Shown here: positions 9,061 to 19,862 of the stretch, piece by piece | How the letters are laid out: each line of letters opens with the position of its first letter | Position numbering within the stretch: position 1 is the stretch's first letter | Assembly (NCBI GenBank): GCA_022539475.1 | Contig: VCMS01000105.1 | Span: 1-64,000 of the forward strand | Direction: 5' to 3' | Source: Gracilaria domingensis | Lineage: Eukaryota > Rhodophyta > Florideophyceae > Gracilariales > Gracilariaceae | Length of the DNA: 64,000 nt | The notes under the pieces: generated by a model | The model's database searches: none | Seen by the model: only the letters and a program-made list of their open reading frames with translations | What the model was told of the DNA's origin: nothing | Position numbers and translations under genes: made by a program

Positions 9061-11036
9061 TATGACCAAGACTCAATCCAGAATCCGGCTATTATTATAC
9101 CGTATCCACGAACGACGCAAAGCGCCAAGGCGTTCAGAGTCCACGTCTGAAGTGGCCATTTTCCTTGTCATGATTGTAACCCGGGAGCGAGGCTTCTCAG
9201 CCTCAGGCGCTTTAGACCCCACAACAGGGGACGCCTCTCCATTGATGGAGGTTCTCGTGCTCAGTTCTTTTTAGCTTCGCCGCCAGTTTGCGGAGCGGAA
9301 TGTTCCACAAGTACGGCTGCGTTCGAGGCGGTTGGGTTCCCTGTTTCTCAGGCTGAGTTTCTACCTTCACACGAAGGTACGATTTTTCGGGAACACGTTC
9401 CCGCTCAGCGGTCGTCAAAGACTCATACTGAGGCACAATTTTTGCCATATCCCTGAGGGGCAACAAGCAATTCGGAGCGATATGCTGGGGCCTGTAACAG
9501 GTATGACAAATGAGATGTCGAAGAAGATCCACATTGGATAGCGGGAGTTCCTGTCGTTCAGGATACGCGTCCCTCCATCTAGGGCGTTGGTTACAATATC
9601 CACCAGCATGTGGCATGTGCAAAGCCGGAACGTGTTGACCGGTGTACAGAGCGGGGTCTAAGTCAACAGTAGACGGCTCTGTCGCTGACGGCAACTCCGT
9701 AGTCGGCAGTAAACCATCAGCCTGTAACAGTTGTAGGTTATCATAATCTCTTTGAACCGAACCTCACGAAAGAGGCAGAGACGAGTCTCGCGCTTCCACG
9801 TGAAGTAGGCGGCGTGTACGTGTCTTGATACCGACACGTGCTCGGGCTGCATCTCTCTCAGATTGGGCGTACTTTACGAGTTCCAGCTACGTAATCAGAC
9901 GTTTGTCTTCCAGATGGCGTGCAACCACGGTTCTGATCGAACGATCTAGGGCATCCAAAAACATTTTACATCGTTCAGCTGTTGGAAACACGTTGCCACA
10001 TCGGTGAAAATTCTTGTTGAGGCGGGTAGAATAGACAGTTTTCGACTCTTCGGCTCCTTGCTTTGTGTCTCTCAGCGCGAGTATAGCACCTTGTATCGCC
10101 TTTCTCGAAGCGTACGACCTCAAGAGGTATTGTACGGCCTCGGGTCAGCACGTAACTCTTCCTTCGCGGGCTCGAGTCGATCCACGAACCGAGTTGAATT
10201 GGTCTTCGGCTGGTAGAAAGTACGGCAGAGCAATGTATGCCTGTGCCTCACTCATCCGAAGTATTTCGGCTTCCGCCACGAAGCGGCCAAGAAAATCGAA
10301 GACAATAATTGGATCTTTCCCAGAGAACTTGTGGGGCTTTAGCGTGAGCTCCATTTTTCAGAGATGATTTCGCACTCTGCCAGTACCATGTGGGGTTCTC
10401 TGTGGCGTCATGTCCTCAAGCCGATAATATCAGTACGACAGTAACTTCAGATACATTAGATTCGTCGCCTTCAATTCCTTCAATCCAAGGTGTCTCCGTC
10501 CTTTTGTACGGTCGCGCGGGACGCTCTGCGTTACTTCAGTAGCCCGCAACTGGGTAGCGCGCTGGCGAGAGCGATCGTTCTCGCTGTCCTACGAGTCGGA
10601 TGAGGATCCTACATTTTGGGCTTCCTCTTCTGAAGAGGACGAAGAAGACGAATCAAACTCCCATCTATCCTTCTTTTTTCTTAGCTGGACGACCCCGGGA
10701 GCGGTGCAAATGCCAAGAATCTTTGGAAACCGGGGCTGCGGGCGCGAAAGCATAAAACACGATGAATTGTTCGACCGTCTCCAGACGAGTAGCCGAGCGG
10801 TTCAGCCGCGCAGGAGCCTGACCGTGCAGAGCAGCCGACACCTGTCGGTTTTCCATGATCTGGTTTACATCAGACCGTAATACACGGACGTCGCTCGAAA
10901 CATCCCGGACACCAGCTTCATCGAGCCGTTGCCGGAGCTTCGTAATATTCCTGATGAGGCCGACTTGGGAGTTGTGCAGCATGTGAACCTGAGCCTCTAA
11001 TTCACAGAGGGTGCATTCGTTGGAGCGCGACGACAT
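9061..11036 (-). pseudogene. Decayed Ty3/gypsy gag (element A)
   Basis: On the minus strand three blocks in different frames line up with the gag of the larger element at 25.7-27.8 kb. The N-terminal block (11036-10665) has a similar coiled region. The capsid block (10354-9887) shares AEDQFNSVRGS, YSTRLNKNFHRCGNV and LRDTKQ. The nucleocapsid block (9694-9212) has a CX2CX4HX4C zinc knuckle (CHTCYRPQHIAPNC). The stretch 9061-9200 matches the gag-pol junction of the same element at about 25.5-25.64 kb. Frameshifts and stops separate the blocks and no pol follows, so the element is truncated near 9.06 kb. Confidence 0.8.
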
Positions 11037-11418
11037 AAAATCAACCGCTGTGGCGAAATTAGCCGCAGGAGCGGTTTCAGTTGGTCCACGAGTTGTTGGG
11101 GTCCCGTTATCAGAACAGAATCAGAACGGAGGCCCGAGGAAGCCGGTTTGGGATCGCCATTACCTGGAACCTCCAGCGTGTTCCTCGGCAACGGAGGCAG
11201 ACTTGCCGGCAAGCCAAACGAACCGGGCACCGAAGCAGCACGTGGCGCGCCATTCCTGCAACGGAACGACATGGTTCACGGACATAGACAGCCAATTGGC
11301 AATCAGACTGACTTCCGAAAACGGGCAAAAGAAAGAACCGTATAGACGGATATTCCAAACCACTCTAGCTCCAAACAACCGAACCAACTCCAATAGATGT
11401 TGGCAAATACAGCCGATT

Positions 11419-11434
11419 CTAAGCAGGGAGACCA
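11419..11434 (-). other. Degenerate primer-binding site of element A
   Basis: The plus strand reads CTAAGCAGGGAGACCA. Its reverse complement TGGTCTCCC... matches the start of the PBS of the chromovirus at 28008-28023. It lies between the LTR at 11438 and the gag N-terminus, where a minus-strand element would have it. Confidence 0.45.
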
Positions 11435-11437
11435 GTT

Positions 11438-12076
11438 CGTGGTGCAAACCCACGTGCGGGAAATCAACAGCCGCGTTGCGGGAAAGCACCGAGAGATTGT
11501 TCAAGCCCTGCTCTCTATAGGGGTAAGGACAGTAGTAGAACCCTCCCATAGGGCTCACACGAGCCGGGTGTAAATCCGGGCAGCTCCGTCCTGGGCGTAT
11601 AGTTGGAGGTAGGGATGAGTAGAATCAGCGTAGCGGGTTGCGGTGGTTAGCCTGGTTAGGGACGAAAACCGTTCGCAAGCGGCAAGAAAGTCAGAGCCAG
11701 AAGCCACCTTGAGGTTTTGTTCCCGTACAGTGGCAGCAAGTGCCGCCGCCTATATAGGGCACTTGAAAATATCAACTAAAATGTCTAACTATCCGGCGCT
11801 GCCGGCCAACGCTCTACACGTGTGAAACCGTTGCAGGCTTGCCACGGCGCACCCGGCATTGGGCTAACTCAGCACATGTGTGCAGAAGCACTACCCTTCC
11901 TAGGCATACCCCAAGATGGGCCTATGGTTACAGTCCCTTCTCATAAAAATGAGGTGTCACAGCGGGTAACAGATCAAACCTATATGAAAACCACTGAAGT
12001 GCATCCCCACAGAGGGCGTTTTTCTCTACAACATTGAGTACGTGATGTAGATATGTGACCGGGGCCGTGCACTACA
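11438..12076 (-). repeat. 5' LTR of element A
   Basis: The plus strand starts CGTGGTGCAAACCC and ends GTGCACTACA, a short inverted repeat of the TGTRGTGCA type shared by the LTRs of this window. The interior shares long words with the solo LTR at 51918-52696: CCCTGCTCTCT, a hinge at TTAGGGACRAAAACCGTT, and GCGGCAAGAA. The internal side faces left, toward the decayed gag. Confidence 0.6.
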
Positions 12077-12463
12077 ACTGCACTTCGCGGTGGCTTACGT
12101 ACCACTAGGCTCGTGCGAGCCGGAAGGGCGCTCGGAGGTACTAGATCCCCGAGACGCCAAACACCTCCGAGACGCCAATTCCCGACACGAAATAGTAAAG
12201 GCAAGCACAAACGAGACAAGAGTGACACCGATTCGGTTCTACAGTCACCAATTGGTAAGTCTAGTAGTTCTTTATTAGTCTCGCTGACTTTGAGGGTTGT
12301 TCGTGTCTGTCGCACACCATTGCATGCGATTGCACCACCAGAGCACCGTGCACTATAGGCAACAGTTGGTGCTGCCGACCTATTAGGCGTCACGTGTTTC
12401 AACCTCCGCATGGTGGAGCCCATCTGGGGCTCCCTACTAATATCTCGCACCGATCGGTTATAC
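12077..12463 (+). repeat. Truncated LTR of a further gypsy element (D)
   Basis: It ends ...TATACCACA, directly followed by a spacer and a PBS-like sequence identical over 16 bases to that of the chromovirus. Only the 3' part of an LTR seems to remain, abutting the LTR of element A. The left boundary is a guess. Confidence 0.35.
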
Positions 12464-12467
12464 CACA

Positions 12468-12483
12468 TATTTTGGTCTCCCGA
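12468..12483 (+). other. Primer-binding site (element D)
   Basis: TGGTCTCCCGACCTAG begins with TGG, as required for pairing with a tRNA 3' CCA. It is identical to the site at 28008-28023 on the minus strand. Only about 50 bp of leader follow before another LTR begins. Confidence 0.55.
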
Positions 12484-12533
12484 CCTAGAATTGTGGTTTA
12501 CCAAGTGGTTTTGGAAAGGGAGGATTTGGAAGT

Positions 12534-13481
12534 TGTAGAGCAAGACGTGCTCGCCCGATACGCCTGGATTGTACTCATAACCTCCTTGGTAGGAGCGATT
12601 CCGGGTACTCGGAATATATGAATATTGGCCCATGGATGGGATGTTTTCGCAGTATTGAGGTATGGCATCCCCACGGAGTCGGCCATGACGTGGCTGGGAG
12701 TGTTACTAGACGCGTGTACATGTGTGCATGAATGGGTGTGTTGACACATGATATGGAATATTTGTCGGGTACTTTACTGGCCGCTGCCGTGGTTTGTCAC
12801 GTACATCACGTGTAAGGACCTGTCCAGGTGTGCATTAGATTGTTTAATTTAGTTTAACTAATTTATCGGTTACGATATACGAGGTGACCACCCGGTCACC
12901 TCCACCTTCAGTAAAGGGTAACCGAGTTCGGCTCTGAGCTACGTTGGCCTGCGCGACATGCATAACTCACTCAGGAGGATCATCGAGTACAGTACGAACT
13001 AGCTTCATCCCTCGGGATCATTCAGACATTTCTGAATAAGTGTGGGTACTGCCCTCGGGCTTATTCCGTCTTCGGACACCTTTCTACTTGCAGATATCTG
13101 CTTAACCACAAGTAGTAGATCTACCAACTCTGTATAGAGATCTTTGCTGCGTGGGCTTAATACACGTTATTTTCTCCCGCCGCCGGGTCTGCTGCTGATT
13201 TCCGCATGCCCCGCCGGGGGTTTCCTCTTGTTTTTCCGCTTTTTTTACTTTTGGCCTAGGGTTCTCACTGCCCACCGGTGCCGCCCACCACTGTGGTCTC
13301 CGTTTCCGGATCTCCGCCGAGCCTGTTCCTCATCAACATCCGAGGTATATCCCGAAGCACCGGTGGTCTGGCACCTGTCATCTTCCGTTTATGAAACGCT
13401 CATCTGCTGAGTCTACCTCCCACGGGGACCCAGGATTCGAACGCTTTGAACGTTTCTCCCGTTCTTCGGTCTTGCACTACA
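12534..13481 (+). repeat. LTR, about 950 bp (copy 1 of the plus-oriented group)
   Basis: Starts TGTAGAGCAAGACG and ends CTTGCACTACA. The interior matches the LTRs at 29065-30022 and 32515-33483: CACGTGTAAGGACC, GGTGTGCA, a TTTAATTTAGTTTAA-like block, CAGTAAAG, then a pyrimidine-rich region near the 3' side. No clear target duplication is seen, so its ends may be altered. Confidence 0.55.
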
Positions 13482-13742
13482 TATATTGCACGGTGACCAA
13501 GTGGTAAATACGCCCTGAACTGGTATGCGACAGGCACGTATAACCCTCGAGGTCAGAAGAACTAAAAGGACTAGTACACTTACCAGTCGGTGACTGTAGA
13601 ACCGAACTGTACCACTTTAGCATAGTTGGTGCTGGCCTTAACCATTTGGTGTACGAGGTTGGCGCCTAGGGGGTCTAGTACCCCCGAGCGCCCCTACGGC
13701 TCTCATGGGCCTAGTGGCATATAGGCCACCGAACGATGCAGT

Positions 13743-14968
13743 TGTGGTGCACCACCCCGGCCACATATGTACAAGACGTATTCAATATTAATTCTAAGTT
13801 AATAAAAATAATCTTATTAGTCTGGTCCGTACCCATGCACAGGAACGCCCCACGTGGAGCACCATCCACACATCTCTTGTGGCCCGTGACCTCACCAGTT
13901 GGTCGAGTAGCGCTGCCACCGATCGGGCGTACTATACAACAGACCCCCCTCCTACCGACAGGCAAGCCCCGTGGCTGCATAGGTCCCCACGGCTTTGCCG
14001 CCCTTTCACCGAACGGTCAGGGCCTGGCGTCGTCCGGCGCGTAAGTGCGCCCCATGGCGTTGCATGGCGCTTTTAGCGGAGCACCCCCCATTATTGGGGT
14101 CTCGATTGCGTGCATCCCACCTTCGTGGTCGCGCTGCCCTCCAGTGCCAGCCCTATTAGGTCGGTGCGTGTCGCGCAACGATCGTTCGGTCTGGGTCTTT
14201 TTGTGTTATTCTCCCACGGTAGTTCTACTTGGCGGAGCTCGTTCGCTCTAACCCCGTGGAGAGAGTGGCTTTCATCTCGCGATCACTTGGTAAGCCGTCT
14301 CACGGCGTTTCTTCGATTGTTTGACAGAGCGGCTCCGTCCTCCGGCTCCCTCGCTCCTGACTCGCTGGTTTCTTCCCTTGTTCTCCGTGGATTACTGCGG
14401 CTTTTAGCCTCCTTATGGTGTCCCGCTCGGGCCTTTCCAATACCCCTTGATGCCATCATCGCCAATCGGGTTGCGCCACTAGCATCACCTTCGTGGGTTC
14501 CCTCTCTCTCTCGCTGCATGGTTCCGCCGTCCGCAGGGGTGTAACGCCTTCTGTCGCGCGGACGCCGTGCAAGTTTCCTCCTGGGTCTCTTTTGCTCCAG
14601 GCTGGCGCTTATCAGCCACGACGCCTCCTCGTTGGTCACGTCTGATCTTCGTTGAGGCTCTGCGCTTGCGCCCGTCGTGGTGGCCAGCCCCGCTTCGGGT
14701 CCATCGGTGTGTGCTCCGCTCAGTCTACCGTCTTGGTCGTGATCCCTCAAGTCGCTTACCCTGTACAACTCCGTCTCTTCCTGATCTCATGGATGAACGG
14801 TCGGCCTCCCACACTGGGTGGTCGATGAGCTTCAAGAGCCGTCCGGACGACTGTAAGGCGTGCTTGTCTCTCTCCTTCTGGCCGCTGCGGTGCGCCCTTC
14901 CGACGCACGCGCGCCGTATGCGCCCGATTCTTACTTGGTGGAGTGCCCACGTCGCCATGCACTGTACA
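13743..14968 (+). repeat. Possible 5' LTR of a plus-strand retroelement
   Basis: Starts TGTGGTGCACCACC and ends ATGCACTGTACA, followed by AAAC and TGGTACTC, which could be a PBS. A long pyrimidine-rich stretch (about 14.2-14.8 kb) resembles the U5 side of the other LTRs. The length of 1.2 kb is more than the roughly 1 kb of the others, so the limits are tentative. Confidence 0.3.
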
Positions 14969-14974
14969 AAACTG

Positions 14975-15407
14975 GTACTCTGGTTTTGTCTCCATCGGGG
15001 GCCGAAGCTCCGAAGCAGAGGCCCTCGTTGTGAGCGAAGAGCCGCATTACGACCCTATAAGGGGTGGCACCACCTCCGAGCTATCTCCGTCACCAGAGAC
15101 TGTTCGATCGGTCCGCGAGGTTCTCGACGCGTCGCGGATGTCTGGGAAAACCGCTGGGGTACCCCGCGGCCGTGGCAGCCGAATCCCCAAGCCGAAAACG
15201 CGGGCTAGCTCGCGTGCGCGCCAAGATCGTTATGGTCGTGGCGGCAGCTATGATCCTTATGCCGCCGCTGCTAGTCCCAGCAACATCAACCCTTGGGCGC
15301 TCGCCAGAACGGTGGAGATTCAGAAACTTACCCCGTACTACCTTAATAGGACACACGGGCAGCCGCACGCGCACTATGGGGCTCGGTTTGCAGATATCTC
15401 TGCCTAA
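14975..15407 (+). CDS. Gag-like N-terminal fragment of a plus-strand retroelement
   Basis: An open frame of about 140 residues following the putative LTR/PBS. It has a basic RG-rich segment (GRGSRIPKPKTRASSRARQ) followed by SPSNINPWALARTVEIQKLT. The latter resembles DPNSIAWNAEQAVPLTVN in the antisense frame at 17803-18885, so the two proteins may be homologous. Gag is inferred from position alone; no zinc knuckle or capsid signature is visible. Confidence 0.3.
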
Positions 15408-16494
15408 ATGGTCGCTCTGGGAAACTGGCCGTTCCACATCAGCTTCTCTTTGTGTCCCTTGTGGTTTCGCCACATGGAACTCTCGCAGTATAGCGCAATC
15501 CCCAGATGTGGTTGTCACCGATTGCAAGCGTTGCCGATGGCTTCGCCGCCATCTCGCCGGGGCGAGAAGCAAAACCGGTTTTTTCGTCTGCAATGCTTCC
15601 ACGCGCGACAGAGGCATACGAAATTCCTCTACTAATCCCAGTGGCCATTCCGTCGGGACCTTCCGTTCATCCGTTGCGACGAGGAGTTCCATTACGTCCG
15701 GCGTGTGATCGATATCCTTCACCGTCTGGATGAACCAACTGGTCATCTCGGGGCCAATCTCGATTACGTGGCGTTCGAACGCTCTCTAGACACCAACTAT
15801 TGAACAGGCCGTGTCCGTTGGGCGACCGACGCGATGACCAAGAGCCGCGTCTTTCACCGCCATGGTCATACGCGTACGATTATTCTCTTTCACAACGTTG
15901 AATATTGGTCGCAGAGCGACCAGAACCGCCGGTCGTGGCATGTGAGTCGACTGTCTTGATGGGATCATTACCAAGTCTGCCAGTGGTTGGAAGTCCGACC
16001 CCTCCGGTTCTAGCTTACTTTAGAAGTAGCATTGTCCTCGAAAGGAATAATGCGTATGCCGTTTGGTCAGTTGCGTGCGCGAATGGGCTGTTGTGGTGGC
16101 GATTCTCGCCCGTCAGGCATCCGTGGAAGGTGTAACTTGGGACAACAGCTGTCCTGAAAAGCCGTCGGTATCAGCGGTACTCAACCAGTTGATCGTGTCT
16201 CCCACATCTCCACTGATGTCATCAGAGACATTCGTGCAATGGGGCTTGCCGTCATTATGGTACGAAGTACACGGTGCAGCAACTAGACAATTACCTGACG
16301 GCTGTTAGTAACCACAATTTGAAGATCAACAAGGTTGGAACGTCTACGACCTGAGTTTCAAGGATCGTGCCCTTGCAGAACCAGCATGTGGCTGGCGAGG
16401 ACCCTTTTCGTGATGATGATACGATGCTGTAATATCATCTAAATAATGGATGTAAATATCAATCTTTTGAAGCAATCGTAAATTTGTTAATGAA
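15408..16494 (+). pseudogene. Decayed continuation of the gag-like gene
   Basis: Short open stretches in changing frames continue the plus-strand sequence. One contains RRDEEFHYV/RCDEEFHYVRRVIDIL-like sequence, comparable to LLRCDRGESLDHARGDMARL in the frame at 17803-18885. Several stops interrupt it. I see no other gene here. Confidence 0.25.
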
Positions 16495-17335
16495 ATGATG
16501 GTGGACGCCGAGAACTATGAGTCCCAGCGTTACCTCCGTCGGCCCCCGTACAGGCGACTGCCTCTACCAGTATGTCAGCTCCCGTCCACAGTAGTCCTCC
16601 CAATACTCAAGCGGCCACGCATCCTCCCAGCCGGGGAACCCATGAGCCTCTCCGCTATGGCTCGTCTGAACCACGCCTCGATGGTGCATTTCAACCGTCC
16701 TAGTCCGAACGAAATCCTCACCGCCGTGGATGGTTTGACAAACGTGCTCCCAGTGGTCGCTCACCATGAGCGGTGCACTAATGGGTTGTGACAATTCCGC
16801 AACTACTTCCACCTTACTCTTTCGCGTGAGTTGACCGCCTATCTCGGTCTGTTCAGCAACCTCGTGGAAGTCCATGCACTTCTACGTCGACCCACTGTGG
16901 AAATTTTCAACCCGTACGCTCCTGCGTCTCAGACATCTCCGACCCAAATGTTAGGCTTCGGTTGCCTTGGTACGTATAAGCTACCTGATGGACCTCCTGG
17001 TGCAGACCCCTCCGCACGGTTCCACATCCTTCTGGGTCCTCGTAACGTTCCTCTTCCGCCCGCGGATCCTGGAGAAGCACCAAGTGGTTTCTATACTGGT
17101 TTCCGCTGGGCTGCGCTTCCGTCGTCATCCGGCGCTCCGATGCCGCCAGCGGGTCTTTGAACTCCTGGAGTCGGCACAACTACTGGTCTGATCCCTGGAG
17201 CAGGGCGCCCCAGCGGTCTTGCTCCTCCGACGACCTCTGATGGTATTCCTCTGACTAGTCTGCCGCCTTCCTTCCATCCACCCACTGGTCTTGCGCACAC
17301 CGGGCAGATATTATCAGCGGCACTCTGGTAGGGCC
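16495..17335 (+). pseudogene. Proline-rich plus-strand reading frames, probably the tail of the same element
   Basis: Open stretches at 16495-16791 and 16831-17160, continuing past a stop to about 17330, encode a Pro/Gly/Ser-rich protein (GLAPPTTSDGIPLTSLPPSF). It is not recognised. Its low-complexity C-terminus resembles in style, though not clearly in sequence, the end of the frame at 19014-19862. The stretch ends shortly before the truncated LTR of the chromovirus at 17441. Confidence 0.25.
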
Positions 17336-17440
17336 TGCTGCATCTACCTCATTTCCAAGTGGTACACTCCAAACACGTGGTTTGCTTTCTCTGTTCAACT
17401 CTCTACGCTCTGTCGTGACGGTTTGGGCTCGGTCTTCTAC

Positions 17441-17733
17441 GTCTACGGTGCACACCTCACGAGGGTTCTACACGTGGGCACCCACTGTCAGTGGTTGGTG
17501 TAATTCCCAGCGGACGTGGCACCATTATCTGCAGGCCAACCTCCACACGTGGCAAACTATTCCACTTACTATACACTTCCTACAGAGGATTCACTACCAA
17601 AGCTCTGTTAAAACCCTCCAAAAATTGCCCAAAATTAAAGGGAGTTTTCATAACTTCGCCACGTCACGGCCATCCGTACCATCTCATTATGAGCGACATG
17701 ATGCATCCGATAGCGGAAAGCCGTTGCTCCACA
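17441..17733 (-). repeat. Truncated 3' LTR of element B
   Basis: Matches 28741-29027 of the 5' LTR closely (GTCTACGGTGCACACCTC, GAGGGTTCTACACGTGG, CAACTATTCCACTTACTATA) and ends CCGTTGCTCCACA like it. It contains 13 bases absent from the other copy near 17712. Left of 17441 the similarity stops at once. Confidence 0.8.
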
Positions 17734-17746
17734 TCTCCCCCTCCCT
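17734..17746 (-). other. Polypurine tract of element B
   Basis: On the minus strand AGGGAGGGGGAGA lies immediately before the 3' LTR start TGTGGAGCAACGG. This is the expected primer for plus-strand DNA synthesis and fixes the LTR boundary. Confidence 0.75.
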
Positions 17747-17802
17747 AGGTTCGAGCGCGAGCGCGAGAGCGACGGCGAAGTACCGACATCTGGGGTACAA
17801 AT

Positions 17803-18885
17803 ATGACGTCCCTTAAGGGTTCCACCGACCACTCGATTCTTCTACGCAAGCGGCTTTCGCCTCCGACTTCGGATACAACTACTCCTTCTCCTCCGATACC
17901 TCGGCGTTCACTACTCGTGCCTACTGATCCTTCTCCTCCTTCGACAGGAATGAATCCGAACCCATTCCATAGCAACCCGCTCCCGGGGAACTCGTCGTCA
18001 GCTCCGCAAGCGGCGTCTGAGGTGCCCTCGGGCAGCGCTTCCCAACAAGGACAGCCTCCTCAGAGTCTTCCACAGTACTTTGGTGGATTCCAATCGGCTC
18101 CTCTCCCACAAGGGAATCCGTACAGCGGTCGGTTCGCTCAATCCTACGCTGGGTACAACCATCCAGGTTTCCTGCATCCTCAAGCTCCGGCCCAACCCAT
18201 CCCGCAAGCGGTAGCTGCCTTCAACTTCTATGAAGCTTACTCCCATCCGGGTGCGCCTCTTCCGATACCTCCGGCTCCTCCCGTGGCTCCGGTGCAGCAG
18301 CCACATGACCCAAACTCCATTGCCTGGAATGCCGAGCAGGCCGTACCGTTGACGGTGAACCCTCGTGGGTGGATTAGTAGGGAGTCCCTGGTGAACCGGG
18401 ATACCCGACGTGAGGGGTGGATCTTTTCCCGCGCTCCGTGGTTTCACCCGACAGTGGTAGCAGATGATGCTCTCATCGATTCGTACGCCGTGAACGAAGT
18501 ACCCCCAGGTGGGCTTCCCCGAGATGCGGTGCGCTCTGGCGAGTGGCGGACCCGCATAGCCTTGGAACCGCATTTGCTTCGTTGCGATCGCGGAGAGTCC
18601 CTTGACCACGCACGTGGGGATATGGCGCGACTCGCTTACTCCAGAATTGAAAGATTGCGATATGACCATCCGATTCCGGCCGAGTATGACTTCGACGTCT
18701 CGCATTACCGTACCTACGGTGAGGTTTTCTATGGTTACGCCTTGGCGGAATTTCCGGAAGCGGAGCATAGATATCACTTCAGCGAGGTTGATCCTGATAT
18801 TCTCCTATGGAGTCGTCCCTTACTCAGGGGGAGTTCCGATACCTATCCAGGAGTAAGAGACACAACAAAGATCTCTATGACTTAA
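17803..18885 (+). CDS. Antisense ORF 1 within the chromovirus, function unknown
   Basis: A 360-residue frame with an ATG start, on the strand opposite to gag-pol, beginning about 70 bp inside the 3' LTR. Residues about 20-180 are rich in Pro, Gln, Ser and Gly (low complexity, probably disordered). Residues about 185-350 look globular, with many W, R and Y (WIFSRAPWFHPTVVADD, GEWRTRIALEPHLLRCDRGE). I do not recognise the domain. A related sequence appears in the plus-strand element at 15.0-15.8 kb, which suggests an older, shared protein, possibly Gag-like. Alternatives are a captured host gene or a nested element that has lost its LTRs. Confidence 0.5.
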   Translation: MTSLKGSTDHSILLRKRLSPPTSDTTTPSPPIPRRSLLVPTDPSPPSTGMNPNPFHSNPLPGNSSSAPQAASEVPSGSASQQGQPPQSLPQYFGGFQSAPLPQGNPYSGRFAQSYAGYNHPGFLHPQAPAQPIPQAVAAFNFYEAYSHPGAPLPIPPAPPVAPVQQPHDPNSIAWNAEQAVPLTVNPRGWISRESLVNRDTRREGWIFSRAPWFHPTVVADDALIDSYAVNEVPPGGLPRDAVRSGEWRTRIALEPHLLRCDRGESLDHARGDMARLAYSRIERLRYDHPIPAEYDFDVSHYRTYGEVFYGYALAEFPEAEHRYHFSEVDPDILLWSRPLLRGSSDTYPGVRDTTKISMT

Positions 18886-19013
18886 AGAGACGAGCCTAGT
18901 TTGAACGGAATGCGCGCTCCCGTAGGGGACTCCTAGTTCCATATCCAAACTTGAAAGTTGATCGTTTGCGCTTCGATGCCTTGCCCTCCCGATATGTGGG
19001 CCATCCATCGTGA

Positions 19014-19862
19014 TGGAGCCGTGTAGAGGTCCCCGCGGGGTGTTTCGCTGAACTCCCGCCGAGTATCTGCTACATCGGTTTGCGGTTGATAGACAATCCC
19101 AACTCGGGCTACTGGTCTTTGGTCCTTGCCGAGTGGGCTGCCGGCGTCGCGGTTCACGTCCTGTGGGATGTCTATGACCATTACCATTTGTGGTATCTCC
19201 CTCCAAATCTGAGGTGGCTCCTTCGAAGGATTGATCTCGTTACTCTCTTGGGTTCCGAGGCTAACCAGGAAGAGGCTGGGGAATTGTTGGATGTCATCGA
19301 CAGGGTCGATTGGGACCGAGTTTCGCTAGCTTGGCAGCCTAACAGGCGACAGCGTTTCCGCGACCGATCACGGGGGCGAATTTCCACCCGTTCCGGGGTC
19401 TGGGTGTACTACGACCCGTGGGAGCGACAGTTCATCTCCGAAAAGCAAGCGACTGCAATGGCGGCTATGCCCCGCGCAATTCCAGTCGCTCACCCAGTAG
19501 GGTTCTTGTTTCCCGAGTATTACGCCCTTCCGTCGGATGCACCTGATCTAATGTTGGACAATGGTGCGGTAGCCACCGTAGCCGGGACAGCACAGCTGAC
19601 GGGAGTTCCGAACTCGGATCCTAACACGACAGCGGTCCCAACAGAGGGCGCTCAAGATCCTGCGGGATGGTCCTTGGTTGCTCCCACTGCTCAGCCTGCA
19701 AATTGGGCTGGGAGTGTGGCTTCCCTTCGTACTGACCTCCAGGCTCATGGCATTCCGATCCCACCAGGAGTGAACACCGTTGCGGGCCTCGCGGCTCTTG
19801 CAAGCGAGTACTTCGCGCAGAATCCCAACACGGGAAGCGGTGCTCCCTCCACTGGTGGATAG
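19014..19862 (+). CDS. Antisense ORF 2 within the chromovirus, probably the continuation of ORF 1
   Basis: An open frame of about 282 residues with no clear ATG at its start, lying 130 bp after ORF 1 in another phase. It contains LRLIDNPNSGYWSLVLAEWA and YLPPNLRWLLRRIDLVTLLG, then a basic RQRFRDRSRGR segment and an Ala/Pro/Thr-rich tail. The missing ATG suggests an intron, a frameshift or decay linking it to ORF 1, giving a protein of about 650 residues. No known domain is seen. Confidence 0.45.
   Translation, partial: WSRVEVPAGCFAELPPSICYIGLRLIDNPNSGYWSLVLAEWAAGVAVHVLWDVYDHYHLWYLPPNLRWLLRRIDLVTLLGSEANQEEAGELLDVIDRVDWDRVSLAWQPNRRQRFRDRSRGRISTRSGVWVYYDPWERQFISEKQATAMAAMPRAIPVAHPVGFLFPEYYALPSDAPDLMLDNGAVATVAGTAQLTGVPNSDPNTTAVPTEGAQDPAGWSLVAPTAQPANWAGSVASLRTDLQAHGIPIPPGVNTVAGLAALASEYFAQNPNTGSGAPSTGG

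Noticed and set aside
13410-13445. tRNA-like GGATTCGAAC on the plus strand
   Set aside because: The reverse complement has the GTTCGAATCC core of a T arm but no pairing stem, D arm or acceptor; it lies inside an LTR.
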